NCBI RefSeq assembly: GCF_008831285.2
Contig: NC_045140.1
Location: 13,968,233 to 14,032,232 of the forward strand
DNA: 64,000 bases
Source of the DNA: Nymphaea colorata
Lineage: Eukaryota; Streptophyta; Magnoliopsida; Nymphaeales; Nymphaeaceae
Direction: 5' to 3'
Position numbers and translations under genes: made by a program. Each line of letters opens with the position of its first letter. The first letter of the stretch is position 1. Positions 25,710 to 38,114 of the stretch are shown in pieces. Under the pieces are notes generated by a model. That model had not been told where the DNA came from. It saw nothing but the letters and a program-made list of their open reading frames with translations, and ran no database searches.

Positions 25710-27877
25710 GATAACTATAAAATCGGCGACAATCGTCTTTAGCTTGCCGATTCAAATCAAACACCGATTTGATGCACCAGCTAAGCTAATGGTGTTGTTT
25801 GTGTTGTTGTTTTTTTGGCAAAAATATAACATTAAGTTTTTCACACACCCAAAAGCAACCAGTTATGACTTTAATTTCATTAATGAGCCGATCCACTCGA
25901 TCGTTTTGGTATCCGGTTCGATTCGTAAGCTGATTTTGATAGCATCGGTTGTGGTAAGGGAAGGCAATAACTTAAACTGGGCTTCCCGCTGATTTGTCAA
26001 TTTCTAGACTGGGACGACACGGTACAGAGCCGATACAGGTTCACAAATATTTGCCTGTTTTAGGTTTTTCTTCCAAATTTTGGCCATGCAATTTGCGATG
26101 GGCTGGGTCCAGCCATCCCTATGCCTATGGCCTGTGAAATAAGGGCTATGGCCAGGCTCCACTCAGCAACATATACATACTGCAATTAATTATATTTAAT
26201 ATATTTTTCTCCATTTTGTCAGTGTAAATATCATATTTAAATATGATTAATATATATATATATATATATATATATTTTAAAGTAAAATCGGGTCATGCTG
26301 GGCCTATGCCTTGATGGTCGGGCCCATCAGGTTTGAGAAGGAGTTTTAATATCCACACAATCTCGGCCTTCTGGCGTGTGATAAATAAGTGATTTATGGA
26401 TTGCCCTTTAGCGGAGTATCAATAAGATAACTTTTATGGGCATCAATTTCTTGTTGAAGCATGAGCTTTTATGGTTGACTAAACTATCATTTTGTTTAAT
26501 CCTCAAGAGCCACTGCTAAGCTCCCTCTCTCTCTCTTTCTTGTTTCTTTTTAGCACACAATATAGCTCGAATGTGTTTATGGGTGAGCAGGGTTTTCAAC
26601 CGCCCGCTCAAAAGAAAGTCGAAGTCTCTATCCAATCAGAAGAGGAGCCATTTTTTTTTTATGGAACACTAAATATATAGTTAACAAATTCTCAATTGCC
26701 GTTGAGGTAATGACCTAGATTTCATGGGGTTGTCTTATATAACTAGACTCAAGCCCAACATATAAATTCAAAGTTTTAGATTGAACTCCATGGGGCATGC
26801 CCCATAGAGCCCCCCATCTATCTCCACCTTTGAACCCAACCTCTTATCTCTCTAGGGTACAGAACCTGCTTTTGGTGCATCAGGTGCTACCATCGTCATA
26901 CTTCATCTTGCACGTCAGTGGCTCCCCCTCCCCTTTTTGTAGCACAGAGTTGGTGTCAGATGAGTTCGAAATGAAAACTAACCGCCTATTTTTACCTGAA
27001 CCATTGCACCAACATCCTTAAAAATAGACAGGTGAAAGGTGTTCAACTAAGAAGATTACATGTAGATGATGCCCGCTCCTTGTTAAACTCTTGATTTCGG
27101 TGCATGTCTACAAAAGAAAAAATATGTCACGTCAGATACAAATGTTTAAATCTTTTTGATGATTTCAAATTCTCAGGATCCGTATATGATATGAAAAAAG
27201 ATCCACAGTAAAATACATAGTTCACACCTCAAATTAGTCTACCTTCTTGCATTGAAAAAAAGGATCCGAACTTAAATTTATAAATCTCAAATCTTGAAGT
27301 TTTAAAACCATGGACAATCAAACGACTCCTATGGTTATCCTTGATAGTCATGGATATGAGATCTGAGGCTGCCAGGAGATTTTAAACTGTAGATAACTGG
27401 TGCAACTCTCCCCTCTGTGAGTGGCGGAGCTACACGTAGGCTGCCGCTTAAAAATTTCTTTGTTTACATTAGCAAAAATTTGTTTTTTATACATATATAT
27501 GAGTTCCCTTCCAGATATGAGAATTTCTACATGAGTGCTTTTCTGTTTCCGCCACCGCACCTCTTTTTCTTGAAAAAGTAAAACAAGCAAAATAAAGCGA
27601 TTATTCCTTAATTTAATCATGCATGGTTTTTTTTACCATGGAACATCTCCATTGACCTTGGTTCCAAATTACAACGAGGGAAGAGCAAATAGAGGAGCAC
27701 CCTATGCAGACAATAATGATGGGAAGATTAAGCAGGATTTTCTTTTCCCCTTTTATTTCCAAATAGATCGATAAACAATTAGCAAAATAACAAGTGAGAT
27801 ATATATTTTCCACTTTTGGATTTTCAGAAAGCCTGATCGAATATGAGAAGTAGGAACGTAAACAATTTGGATTCAAG

Positions 27878-27931
<54 letters not shown>

Positions 27932-29050
27932 GTATATAATTCAATTAATCAACGTGGTTTTAAAACTGTATCATTTATATGTAATTGTGTCATGTCCTTA
28001 TTGGATCATAGTTGGATAATAGACTCGAGTTCGCATTTGGTTATGAAATCAATTAGCAATCCCATCTAAATTTCTTAAGCAAATTCGGTCAGACGGACTC
28101 AAAATCATGTATGTAATCTGACATATCCGGCCCATTCACATTCCTAATTAGAGGGGGAGAGGTTCTCTCTTACGTCTATGGGTTTCAAATGTGAGGTAAT
28201 CAAAGAAACCACCTCAGCCCATAATAAATAAATATTTTCAAAATCTGTTTAGTTAATTCGTTGAGTTTGTTCACCAGCCCTAATCTCATCTCAATATGAG
28301 ATGATCGATGCAATGGCAGCTGGAAGCATCTATTTCTTTATGTGTGGTACCTCTTTTAAAATAATCCTTCCGGGTATATATATGTGATTATGTTGCTTGA
28401 TTCATATGCATCACCAATATATCCCATAACCTTGTTGGCGTATTTTATTTAATTTTTATTGTTTTAATGTCCTAGCTAGTTATACTGTTCTTCAGATTCT
28501 CCATCTGTAATTCAGGACCTTCATTCGAGCCCTAGGATCTGATGTTCTGTCAAATCATTATTTTATGTTCTGCATTTGATTTTTTCTACTAGGATTCAGT
28601 TGATTTCCAAAAAATTGTGGTTTGTTTAGTTCTGATCTAGTTCTCCTTCAACTTGAAACAGGATTCAATCTTGTTAATGTGTGCTTTGTGGTTGTCGATT
28701 TCTCAACGTTGCTGTATATTATTATAGAGGAGATCAATGTATTCAAGATTTGACAATGCTGCATAGTACCAACGTTCCAAATTTTTTTCCTTGATGCAGA
28801 CAAACACTGTATGGAAATCCAGTGTATTATAAACCACGTCCTACAAACACGCCTGAATTGGGATGCAAATCCCCATTCGACTGATTCCAGGATTGAGAGT
28901 CTGGAATCATCATCCTAGGATCTCAATCCTGATGCTGCCAAACACTACCTAACAGTTGTCTTGCTTTTTAGCATTCATTGCCTTCCCATTGAAATCTTGC
29001 ACATATGATGTCATCAATGCACTGGGCAAATTCATGGACATTCCCCAATA
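25710..29050. other. Gene-free stretch
   Basis: It contains (TA)n tracts near 26.25 and 27.88 kb with a (TATG)n extension near 27.92 kb, and GGGCC-rich repeat-like sequence near 26.1-26.3 kb. No gene was recognised on either strand. Confidence 0.5.
27879..27935. repeat. (TA)n/(TATG)n compound microsatellite
   Basis: TA dinucleotides followed by several TATG units. Confidence 0.95.
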
Positions 29051-29057
29051 CCAAGGT

Positions 29058-29600
29058 TCACGAGCCAAGCTTTAATGAGTCAAGCTCGAGTAGCTCGACT
29101 CGTTGTTCACTCCTAACCACCAGACACAACCGACCTCCATAGGGGAGAGAAGCTTTCCTTTCCAGTTGGCCAGTTTTTTTTTTTTTTTTATCGATCTTCC
29201 TTGTCAAAGAAATACGCTGGGCTTCTATAAGTTTACTAACAACCATCCTTGTGCATGCCTCAAACCACTTGATGCATTCCTTTAATGCCATAAGACTTTT
29301 CTTATTGGCTTGCACAAAGAGAAGCAACCAAATGAGCCTTACTCTTGCTTCTCACCACCATAGGACTCTTGATCGCACTTTCATAAATGTTTTCCTACAA
29401 TAAACAGGTCAAAATTTCCATTACAATGACAAATAAGTATGGTAAGAGAGAGGGATGGAGAAAAGCACCTTCCCGAGCAAGGCCGAATTGCCATTATCCT
29501 TCGAATCCAGGTCTCTCCAAACTCTAAAAATCGAAGGGAATTTTCTAAGCTAACACGACCATAGACCTTGCTGAAGTCCAATTTTGATATTGATGCCTAT
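29058..29600 (-). mobile_element. LINE (L1-type) reverse transcriptase fragment
   Basis: On the minus strand, 29600-29440 reads KLDFSKVYGRVSLENSLRFL then EFGETWIRRIM. This corresponds to the LINE RT block K.DFSKA.DRV..........GFG..W...I. Downstream on the same strand, 29327-29060 reads LLFVQANKKSLMALKECIKW then FEACTRMVVSK, matching the stretch that follows the YADD box of plant LINEs (DDLLLF..A....ALK..L..F....GL.VN..KS). The two blocks are in different frames, and the segment between them, which should carry the YADD box, is decayed and shortened. No endonuclease, RNase H or poly-A tail was found. Confidence 0.7.
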
Positions 29601-29711
29601 AACTCAAAGTATGCATCGTCTCCTGCCCAAATAATCATACTTTAGCAATGATTTATGAGATTTTTAATCTTTAGTCATCCGGCAACCACACAAATCGACA
29701 TAAAATTCTCT

Positions 29712-29751
<40 letters not shown>

Positions 29752-30420
29752 TATGTATACATATAATTAGTAAATACCTAACCTTTTATGTAAGAGATAA
29801 CAACCAGACTTCATAAATTTTAATTTAACAATATTTAAAACAAAATGTGAATAGCTTAATGGGTTCATAAATACCAATTTAATGCAAATCGTGCTTTAAT
29901 TATAGTTAATTTGTTTTTATAAAAGATATGTTTTTTTACTATAAAAAAATTGTTGTTTATATTTTGGATTATTACAAAAATGTTATCAAAGTAAAAAGAT
30001 TACTAATTTAATATATGTTTCTCATCAAATCATACTTAAGATTGCATCTACAAAGTCAGTTTGCAATAAAAAAAACTTTAATATTTAATTTTGACGGGTA
30101 TGGCTTCTGTCCCCTACCTAAGTGGTCTTCTCAGGTATATATATATAGGCACTAAATCATGATTTCTATTAATTTGATCAAGTTTGATATGTAACCGGTC
30201 GAGAAACGTGGTGGGGTTCGTGACAATCGAATTTGCTAGTTCAAAACATATAAAAGTAAACATTTTAAAAATGAGGTTGGCTTCAAGGAAAACTAAATTG
30301 AAGCTTCCATAGCTGTCGAGTTCGTGGGTTTCGTTTACCAGATTTAAATTATTTGGAATATGAAAATACGACTCCCGCTTATGTATTATATTTTAGTTTA
30401 GCACGATAGTCGCTTGGTGG
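29600..30420. other. AT-rich spacer upstream of the ELMO gene
   Basis: It holds a (CT)n(CA)n microsatellite at about 29712-29750 and AT-rich sequence. No gene was recognised. The last part is probably distal promoter of the ELMO gene. Confidence 0.5.
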
Positions 30421-30479
30421 TCAGTCAGAGACGCGAGGAAAGGGAAACACATTCCCTACAATTCTTTTTTTAATATCAT

Positions 30480-30663
30480 TTTCTCTCTCCCAACCTTTTT
30501 TAAATAACCTTTTAAAACGCGGGAAACTCTCCCTCTCTGTTTCTCTCTCCCATTCTCTGTGATGGGGTCCTCCTCCTCCCCTCCCCCCTCTCTCCATTAA
30601 CGACCTTCTCGTCCCTCCCTCTCCCGTATCTCTACAAACAACCTCTTCACGTTCTCTCCTGAG
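30480..30663 (+). promoter_or_regulatory. Pyrimidine-rich promoter/5' leader of the ELMO gene
   Basis: A dense CT-rich tract (CTCTCCC and CCTCC words) fills the 180 bp before the start codon. Such Y-patch sequence is common in plant core promoters and 5' UTRs. No clear TATA box was seen. Confidence 0.4.
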
Positions 30664-33600
30664 ATGAACATTGATCGCGGGTACGGCGTCGACGTACGGT
30701 CGCTCTCGAGCTCTTCGATCGCGCGCTTTGCTTACGGCTTCACCTCCTCTTCGTCCGGTAATTAAGTTGTCTTCGTGATCAGTTAGTTTCTTCCATCGTT
30801 TTTTGGCTGTCGGATGACTCCTGCTTCTCTGTTCTCTTTTCACTATTTGTCTTCTCTTTTTTTTTTTGTTGATTTTGTCTCTGGACTTCTAGGTTGGGTT
30901 TGGTTCTTGTGTTTTTGATAGATTTTTGGTTGATAGGGTCCTGGTTTTAGGACATTTCCTTTTGAAGTGGTCGTTAAATAAGTTTTTGGAGTTGTTCGAT
31001 CTTGTGTGAGGTTCATTCACTGTAGCAACGGGCACGGTTGTGAATTTATGTAGTTTTTGCGGTCGCTTTTGGTGCCTTTGTAGCTTGGATCTTTTGGTGC
31101 TCTGATTCTTGTTTCTTTGTGTTTGATATTGACTCGTGGGCACTGGAAAATTTGGCGCTACGGTTTTCTTTTTTCAATTGATATGATTCATTTTGGGGAG
31201 TAAGATATTGGATTATTCGTCTTTAAGCTGACGTTCTCTGTGTCAAGTGTCCACTGCGTGAATATTTTCCAATTTCCAGTTCATTTTCGTTCTCTATTGT
31301 TGTTTACCATTTGATATTGAGTCTTAAGGATCTTGGTTGGTGTTTAGAATAAAGGAGAAAGTAGGGTAGATATCTGATCGGCCATTTGTAGATAGTTACC
31401 TTCTAATTCTGCCTTTTGCTTTCTTCTCTGGCAACCTCTGGTTGACTTGGAAAGGTTGTGGCAGCACTGTAGCTAGGTTGTTTTGGTTATGCATGTGAGT
31501 TCCCTCCCGGACTACATGTCTGTGATTAAGGGGCTAGGACAATGTAATTGAATTTCACAACCTGTAGATAAATTCGGTTACGTTTCTGGTTTGTTATTGT
31601 GGAGAACACATTCTAGTTGGTTGTATTATGTCATCAGTATGACCAAACGTGCTTAGATTTATCTTCAGAAAATTCTTAATTCTCATCTTCTAATGAAACC
31701 AAGTTTCGTTGCCAAATCTAAGTTATTTGTTTTCAAAAATTCTATTCATAAACTGTTTGAGGAATGATTTGTCGTTTCTTATTCAGTTTTCATCATCGGT
31801 GGGCTTGGTTTTATTTGTATTGTGGAATCTGTTCTTGACCCTGATCTTCTGCTGCTGATCCAGGTGAAATGGGGAAACTTGATTTATCTTTAGCCGTTCC
31901 TTTTATTACATGTAAATGCATTTTGACATTTGTGAGGCAGGTGATTCACCCTTAGCCTTATATGGACTTAGAAGGGGGAACAACGATACAGAATTTGTAC
32001 GAGAAGGAAGCTAAGTATAATAAGGCCGGTATCTATTGGTTGTCATAGTCCTTTCATGTCTACAATAGCATTTGATATACCTTTTAAAGGGTGCCTTTTC
32101 ACAGCTTCTTCTCATTTGAGACACAGTTGGGAGTTCGTCCATGGGCCTCTATCAGGAGTTTGTTAGAGCCTCTCAGACTCAAACTATGAAATACTAGGTG
32201 CGGCCATAGGCAGGCTTGCACCACAGTGGATCTCTATAAATGAAATGCACCAAAGTGACAGATTATTGGGATTTGATACCAAAATTAAGAGCATCAATGT
32301 TTGAAATGGCTGTACTCATGTATAGTTGGTCAACCGGAACTGTCTTGGCACATTATTTAGTTGGATCAGATTCTATGTTTTCAATAAAATTTGTAATAGA
32401 AGAATTATCAACTTGGTGCCATATATTTGTAATGAATTTTGTGTTTAAGGAGCTAGATATCACCAAGATATTTCCAGTAAGTTTGGCCAAGAAAACTTGG
32501 TTACCACACATTGTTGTTGCTTTGTGTTAGTTGACATGCTTGTGATTGCTGTCCTAGGATGCCTTGATATACTATTACTCAGGTGGGACATGTCGTCCCA
32601 GCAGTCTGCATGCACCCTTCATGTTCTTCAGATATCTTCTGTTAGCTGGTCTTGGTTAAAATGGAAAGCTGTCCAAAAAGTATGTGAGAAGTCCTCATGT
32701 AGAGATGTTCTTCTGCTATAAGAGGCCTGTGAGTTGGATACGATTCATCAGGTAAGCTGATTGTTGTTGCATTTAATCCTGATGAAGGCCATTTTGCTGG
32801 CATTTACACATCATTGCTTGCATAAAGAATTTTTATTATAACCCAACACCAGCCTATTTTGTATTTTGCGAAATGTATTGAGATTCTAATTTGGTCAGTA
32901 TCATTTTCATCCATACCTTTGCCAAATATTACTGCATTGTTTTGTTCTCATCAGTAATGGTAGATATCTTAGATGTGGATACGGTTGCTTCTTTTTCAGC
33001 TAGGTGTTTTCCAAAGTATTCCTTTCCGGCTTTCCCAGATTAGCATGTATTACAAAAATAGCATTGTAATCACGTGTCTTTGATAAGTTCAACTACGTGG
33101 TATTTTTCATGTTTAGTTAGAGTATTGGGTTCTTTTTTAGCCTATTTAGCACCAGGTTGTAGGTAACTGAAATTTGTTTCTTAGGTGTTACTTGATATCG
33201 TCCTTTTGATATATCTGGCACTGGGTCAAATTTCTTGGTTGGTATCAAATATGATATGATTGTAGTTAAATATTCTTCTGATTTGTTCAAAATGTTCTCA
33301 GCTGATGCAACAAATGGCACATTGGCTTCGCGTGCTAAAGGTGTTCGGTGTGTCTGTATCCAACGAAAAGGGACTTATGAACGTATATCCATTAATTTAA
33401 CTGCGCTGCAGGTGAGTTGATGGGTATTGCTATGAACGGATACATAAAACAGCTGGTGCTTATGCTCCATTATGTTAGAAGTTTAGGTTCTCCACATCTT
33501 TTTAATAAGTTTCATGCTGTCTGTTGAACTCTTGCAGGAAGAGCGGTTAAGACGTCTGAAGCATCGGATTAAAGCATGCTTTGATTCCTCACGCCCCGAT

Positions 33601-36600
33601 CATCAGGTGCAGTTTTCACTGTTTTTTTCCATCAGGGTATTCATCCATAGCTTGACATATAATTGATAGATCCAAAACTGGTTTGAGTTGCCTTAATTAG
33701 TAAAAGTTCCATGCTCTTTGTGGTTGGTTGACGAAAGGAAAGGAAGTTTGACCAATAATTAATGTAGTGGACTTGAGGAACTATAGGAAGTTGACTTTCA
33801 TTTGATTGTCACTGGAAACATGTACTTTTTTCATTTTATAATTTCTGATTAAATTGAAGTGGTTGACATGCAAGAAAACATTTTCCTTCTCCCAGCTAAT
33901 GCTTCTCAGTATGCAATTTCTTTCTTGTTTACTGGTTTTTGAGGCATAGCAAGAAATTATGTGCATATAGCTGCTAACAAATAGAGCCACTTTGTCAGTA
34001 GCTTACACATACAGACGTACTGCAGCAATTGAGCATTTTAAGATTCTGAAGTGTTGAGAGACATTTATATTCTTTGAGAAACGAAAAGAAGGAAAAAAGG
34101 ATTGCTCCATCTCACTCGAGGATATGGTACTAAGTTGGCTACAGTACAAACTCAAGTGATTTTCTGTTGGTCATTATTCACGCTACCAAAGCTTGGACTA
34201 CATAATGCTTCTTTTATCATGCTGACAGGAGCTCTTTGTGCCATCTGTTCAACTACAATAACTCAGCACCTTCAGGTCATGTCAGTGCATGTTTAGCAGT
34301 GTTATCAACCAATAAAGTGCTGTTACAGGCTTTCTTTTTTTCCCCTAAATCTATAGTATAATCGACTAATGTGAAAGGATCACTTTTAGATTTGGAACCT
34401 GTTTGCTCTTCCATAGCTGCTTATGCATTTAAAATTGTATTCTTGCAGGAGGCTCTCAAAGCCCTTTGGTCAGCTGCATACCCTGGGGAGGAGCTCCATG
34501 GTTTAATATCAGAACAATGGAAAGAAATGGGATGGCAGGGAAGAGACCCATCAACCGATTTCAGGTTATACTTTTGCACTTGGTTATTTATAATCTTTGG
34601 GCAACCACTAACTGAAGAAAGGAAATGTACTTTTACAGGGGTGCTGGTTTCATTGCTTTGGAGAACCTGCTCTTCTTTGCAAAAACATTTTCTGTAAGGA
34701 CTTTCTCTGCAACAAGTGGTTGAAGTTCTTGTCATTTAATTTCTCTGCTGCAGTTGGCTTTGAGCCTGTCACTCATGGACTGAAAGAAGATATTGGGCAA
34801 GCATCAAGACATGTTATTGTTATATGTTTGGAAACTTGGATGACAGTCTCATTTTTGATACTTGTGAAATTAGTTATTTGAATCATGTGAAAAAAAAAAT
34901 TGTATATGCATGTATTTGGTAAAGACACTTCTACAGATGAAAAGTGTTGAAAACATAGTGTGTTATGGTGGGTCTGGTATCCTATTTAGTTAATTTCTGG
35001 TCAGAATGAACAGTTGGTTGCTTATACATGTACTCAGACATACTGTCTTGCAAGACATACTAAGTACTCATTGCCATGTGTGTCCGACTCTAATTGGTAG
35101 GCGTGTCTTTAGATTTTCGAGAAGAAAAATCTGTTGTATTAGTTGTTGATAACTGTTTTGGTGCTTCAGATCATGCTGATTGGCTGAAGCGTACTTCAGA
35201 TTCCTATTTGTTGTGGAAGACTGAAGGGAAAACTAAGCGTTGGAAATAGAACTGGACGTTTCTGAAGGATGCTGGGTAAAGCTGAGTGCACATAGGAGTC
35301 ATTCTCAAATTAAGTTGGAAGAGCACTAAAATGGGCCCATGATTGAATTTTCTTATCATTATGTGTCAATCTCTATCATGGAATGACAAATTAAATCCTC
35401 TCAGCTCAATAAGTTGCTGTTTTCTGAAACTTTTACATTCTTGATCAGTTTGCCTCCAAATTGTAACATTGTCTACCATGCATCTTGCTTACTGTTGTCC
35501 TCTGCTCAATTAAAGTTGCTCTTTACATTCTTAATGCACGCTTTTAGAGTCTTGACAACAGAATCTTTTGTATGCTAATTATTCAAAGATAAGATTTAGT
35601 GATGTAACTTCCACCTGCTGACTTTATGCTCATTTAGCTTTTGACACCCAAATGTTTGTTTTGATGCAGGCATCTTTCCAATATGTATTAAACAAACAGG
35701 GAGGAAAACGTGCCACTTGGGAGTATCCATTTGCTGTTGCTGGAGTGAACATTACGTTTATGATCATTCAAATGCTTGACCTGCACTCCTGTAAGAACAG
35801 TCATATTCACTGCTTTGATTTGTCCTTGATGTTCTACCTTAAGAGAGCACATTTATTCCAGTAAGAGAGAGAGAGAGAATTGTGCCTACTCAAAGTATGC
35901 TACTGTGCCTCCTTTTATTCAACGAGGCGTAGGTGGTTGATTCCATAGACGGTTCAAAAGGGAGTAGGCCTCTCTCTCTTCCTCTCTCTTTCTCTCCCTC
36001 CCTATATATATATATACACACACAAACAAGTCGGATCCTGATTCCTGACTTGTTACTGACAACTCGTTTTCTCCTCATTCCATGCTAAACGGTGAGTTTG
36101 ATTTTGGAGGGACTTTTCTGACTCGTCTAGGCTATGTATACATATATATGTATCATGTATGTATGTTTGTTTGTACGTATGCATGTACCTATGTATGTAT
36201 AGTTAGTTAGATCTCAAAAGTTACTATCCGAGAGCTCAAATAACTCTTATATATGTTGGTGCGTATTTGTCCTTCTTGTTCAATCTGCCTAATAGAATTT
36301 TGAATTGCTGACGAGATCGTATGTGTTTGCAGCAAAACCAAGGACGTTGATTGGTGCAGTGTTCATGCAAATGCTTGCAGGTTGCTCCAACCTCATTTTA
36401 GTATTGTTTTCTGTTTTCTCCAAGGACACCTTATGTTGCTTGCTGAGAAATTGGAACCGGGAAGTATCTTGCTAACTTGGACATATTGTTTGCTGTATGT
36501 GTGGCAGAGGACGAATGGGCATTCGACCTGCTTTATTGCATTGCTTTTGTGGTTATGGATGCACAGTGGCTGGCAAAGAATGCATCTTACATGGATTTCA

Positions 36601-36787
36601 ATGTAATCTACAGAGAGAGAGAGAGAGAGATGGGGGAATAGCTTGATATTTGATACTGAGTTTATTTTGATGTCGAATGCAGGATGTTTTGAAGTCAACT
36701 CGAGCTCAGTTAGAGAAAGAATTTTTGTTGGAAGATGTATATCGGATTGAAGACATGCCATCATATAACCTGCTCTCTCAGTACTAG
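30664..36787 (+). CDS. ELMO: ELMO/CED-12 domain-containing protein, nine exons, 270 aa
   Basis: Exons read from splice sites and frame: 30664-30757, 33302-33411, 33538-33606, 34449-34564, 34639-34693, 35670-35790, 36333-36380, 36508-36602, 36683-36787. All introns are GT-AG and phases agree, giving 813 nt. The ELMO domain spans about residues 90-255: HQEALKALWSAAYPGEELHG, LISEQWKEMGWQ, DPSTDFRGAGFIALENLLFF, WEYPFAVAGVNITFMIIQML and EDEWAFDLLYCIAF. The protein ends IEDMPSYNLLSQY. W...GWQ...P.TDFRG matches the GAP signature of ELMOD proteins, with the catalytic-type Arg at about residue 130, formed across the exon 4/5 junction. In animals ELMODs are GAPs for Arf-family GTPases. In Arabidopsis, members such as MACARON act in pollen aperture patterning. 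The role here is inferred. The overall match is to the plant At2g44770-like type. Intron 1 is about 2.5 kb. This is the only intact copy of a triplicated unit. Confidence 0.93.
36605..36632. repeat. (GA)n tract in ELMO intron 8
   Basis: About eleven GA units a few bases downstream of the exon 8 donor. A related GA tract sits at the same place in the second copy (about 39766). Confidence 0.85.
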
Positions 36788-37808
36788 CAGCTCTACGTTT
36801 TCCCTGTTGGTGCTATTGCTGATGCAGATCATGCTTCCACTGTAACATAAACTAACAGCGACGATTTTATAGAACTGACCTGTTTCTTTCCCTCCTCTAT
36901 TCTTCCAAGTAGCGTTCTTCATATAATTGAAGAGCCTTATCATGTCATCTTTGTATCTGTATACTACTATTTGGCCTCTCAAAGGGTGGAAATTTGCTCA
37001 TTCCCCTGTGGAATTCTTTTCATGTCCCTCTTATTTAAATGATTTTGTTATTACTTTATTTCATTTTACTTTATTTTATTTGCCCCTCTTATGTTGAATT
37101 GGATGATAAATTCAATAATTGAGTAGTGCAACTTGGGAAGAAGTTTTTTCTTTTGCATATTGAACTTCCGAAACAATCATTTTTAACGCTCGACCACAGT
37201 CCGTTTGAATTTCTCATTTTCCACCCCTAATTGCAAATGGCTTGTATATGGCTTTAGGCCTTTCTCTTTTCTTGTGTTGAATCAGATTACTTATGTAAGT
37301 ATTCAACTGATCTGAATCTGATCCATTCACATTGCCAGATGAACCTTCCACATTGAGTGTCAATTGTCTGAACCATTGTTATGAAAATAAAAAACTGAAA
37401 CCGGTCGATGTTTCAGCGAGTGATTCAGATGAATAAGAAATGGATCGACAAAAGTACTATTGGACACACTTTTGAAAAATTAAAGGAGAATGAAAATATC
37501 AAAACTAATGGACTAGGTTCCGCTTTCAGATTCAAATCCAAAATTCACATTGCACCACATCCAAATATGAATGGATCGCTGAGTATTTATATATTGGAAT
37601 ATTGTTGATTGGATCTTATGAGCTAATGTATGATAAGTGGGACCTAATCTGGACTCAACTGGGCTAGATATAATACCTAATGAGTTGGATCTATTGCATT
37701 CCTAGATCATCGGGTCGAGCGAGTCTGAACGTGGTCCCTGTAATTGGAGTTCATTTCTCACCCGTTCGAATTCCAGTAAATATTAAGCTTGGATGGCCAA
37801 GAACTTTA
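36788..37808. other. ELMO 3' flank/U1 upstream spacer (duplicated sequence)
   Basis: Contains the ELMO 3' UTR and intergenic DNA. Parts recur in the other two units. For example, GATTGGATCTTATGAGCTAA near 37.61 kb matches sequence near 42.01 and 53.29 kb. No gene was recognised apart from the downstream U1. Confidence 0.6.
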
Positions 37809-37861
37809 GTCCTGTATCGTAAAGCTCATGGGGAAGGGAGCCTGGAGAACAGCCATAAAAG
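37809..37861 (+). promoter_or_regulatory. U1 snRNA promoter: USE-like element and TATA-like box
   Basis: GTCCTGTATCG (37809-37819) matches 8 of 11 positions of the plant snRNA upstream sequence element RTCCCACATCG. A TATA-like CATAAAAG lies at 37854-37861, about 31 bp before the RNA start at 37886. The 35-nt gap between the two elements is the spacing known for Pol II-transcribed plant snRNA genes (Pol III genes use about 10 nt less). This is as expected for U1. Confidence 0.7.
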
Positions 37862-37885
37862 GAGATGGCATGTGACAGGTAGATC

Positions 37886-38042
37886 ATGCTTACCTGGACG
37901 GGGTCGATCGGTGATCAGTGAGGCCGATGGCCTAGAGCAACTGCATCCATTGCACTTTGGAGGAGAGTTATTCTCCCCAAGTGGGAGAGTGGGCGTCATT
38001 ATTTGTGGTAGCGGGGGAACGCGTTCGCACGGCCCCCACCAA
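37886..38042 (+). ncRNA. U1: U1 spliceosomal snRNA, copy 1 (5'-end variant)
   Basis: The 157-bp sequence carries the U1 hallmarks in order. The 5' end is ATGCTTACCTGGACGGGG (canonical ATACTTACCTG, which pairs with the 5' splice site). A stem-loop I region follows with GATCAGTGAGG (U1-70K site area), then the U1A loop CCATTGCACTTTGG at 37947-37960. The Sm-site region is ATTTGTGG at 38001-38008. The 3' hairpin is built on GCGGGGG, GCGTTCGC and GGCCCCCACC. The length agrees with plant U1 (about 160 nt). Two oddities are G instead of A at RNA position 3 and T in place of A just before ATTTGTGG. The promoter is in place upstream. It is probably a transcribed variant, though a young pseudogene cannot be excluded. 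It sits about 1.1 kb after the ELMO stop codon. Confidence 0.9.
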
Positions 38043-38114
38043 TACTTTCAAATAAAAGCTTTTGTGTATTATTATATTGGGCCAGGGTCGCCAGTAACCT
38101 CACACTCATGGGTG

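Noticed and set aside
25585-25992. 135-aa open frame with a long isoleucine run
   Set aside because: It is translation of the (ATT)n microsatellite; the rest has no protein character.
28780-28950. Sequence with CAAACACT at both ends, suspected Harbinger-type MITE
   Set aside because: The end words are in direct, not inverted, orientation and no target duplication was found.
32240-32721. 96-aa and 74-aa open frames between ELMO exons 1 and 2
   Set aside because: They lie in intron 1, lack homology, and the duplicated units do not preserve the frames.
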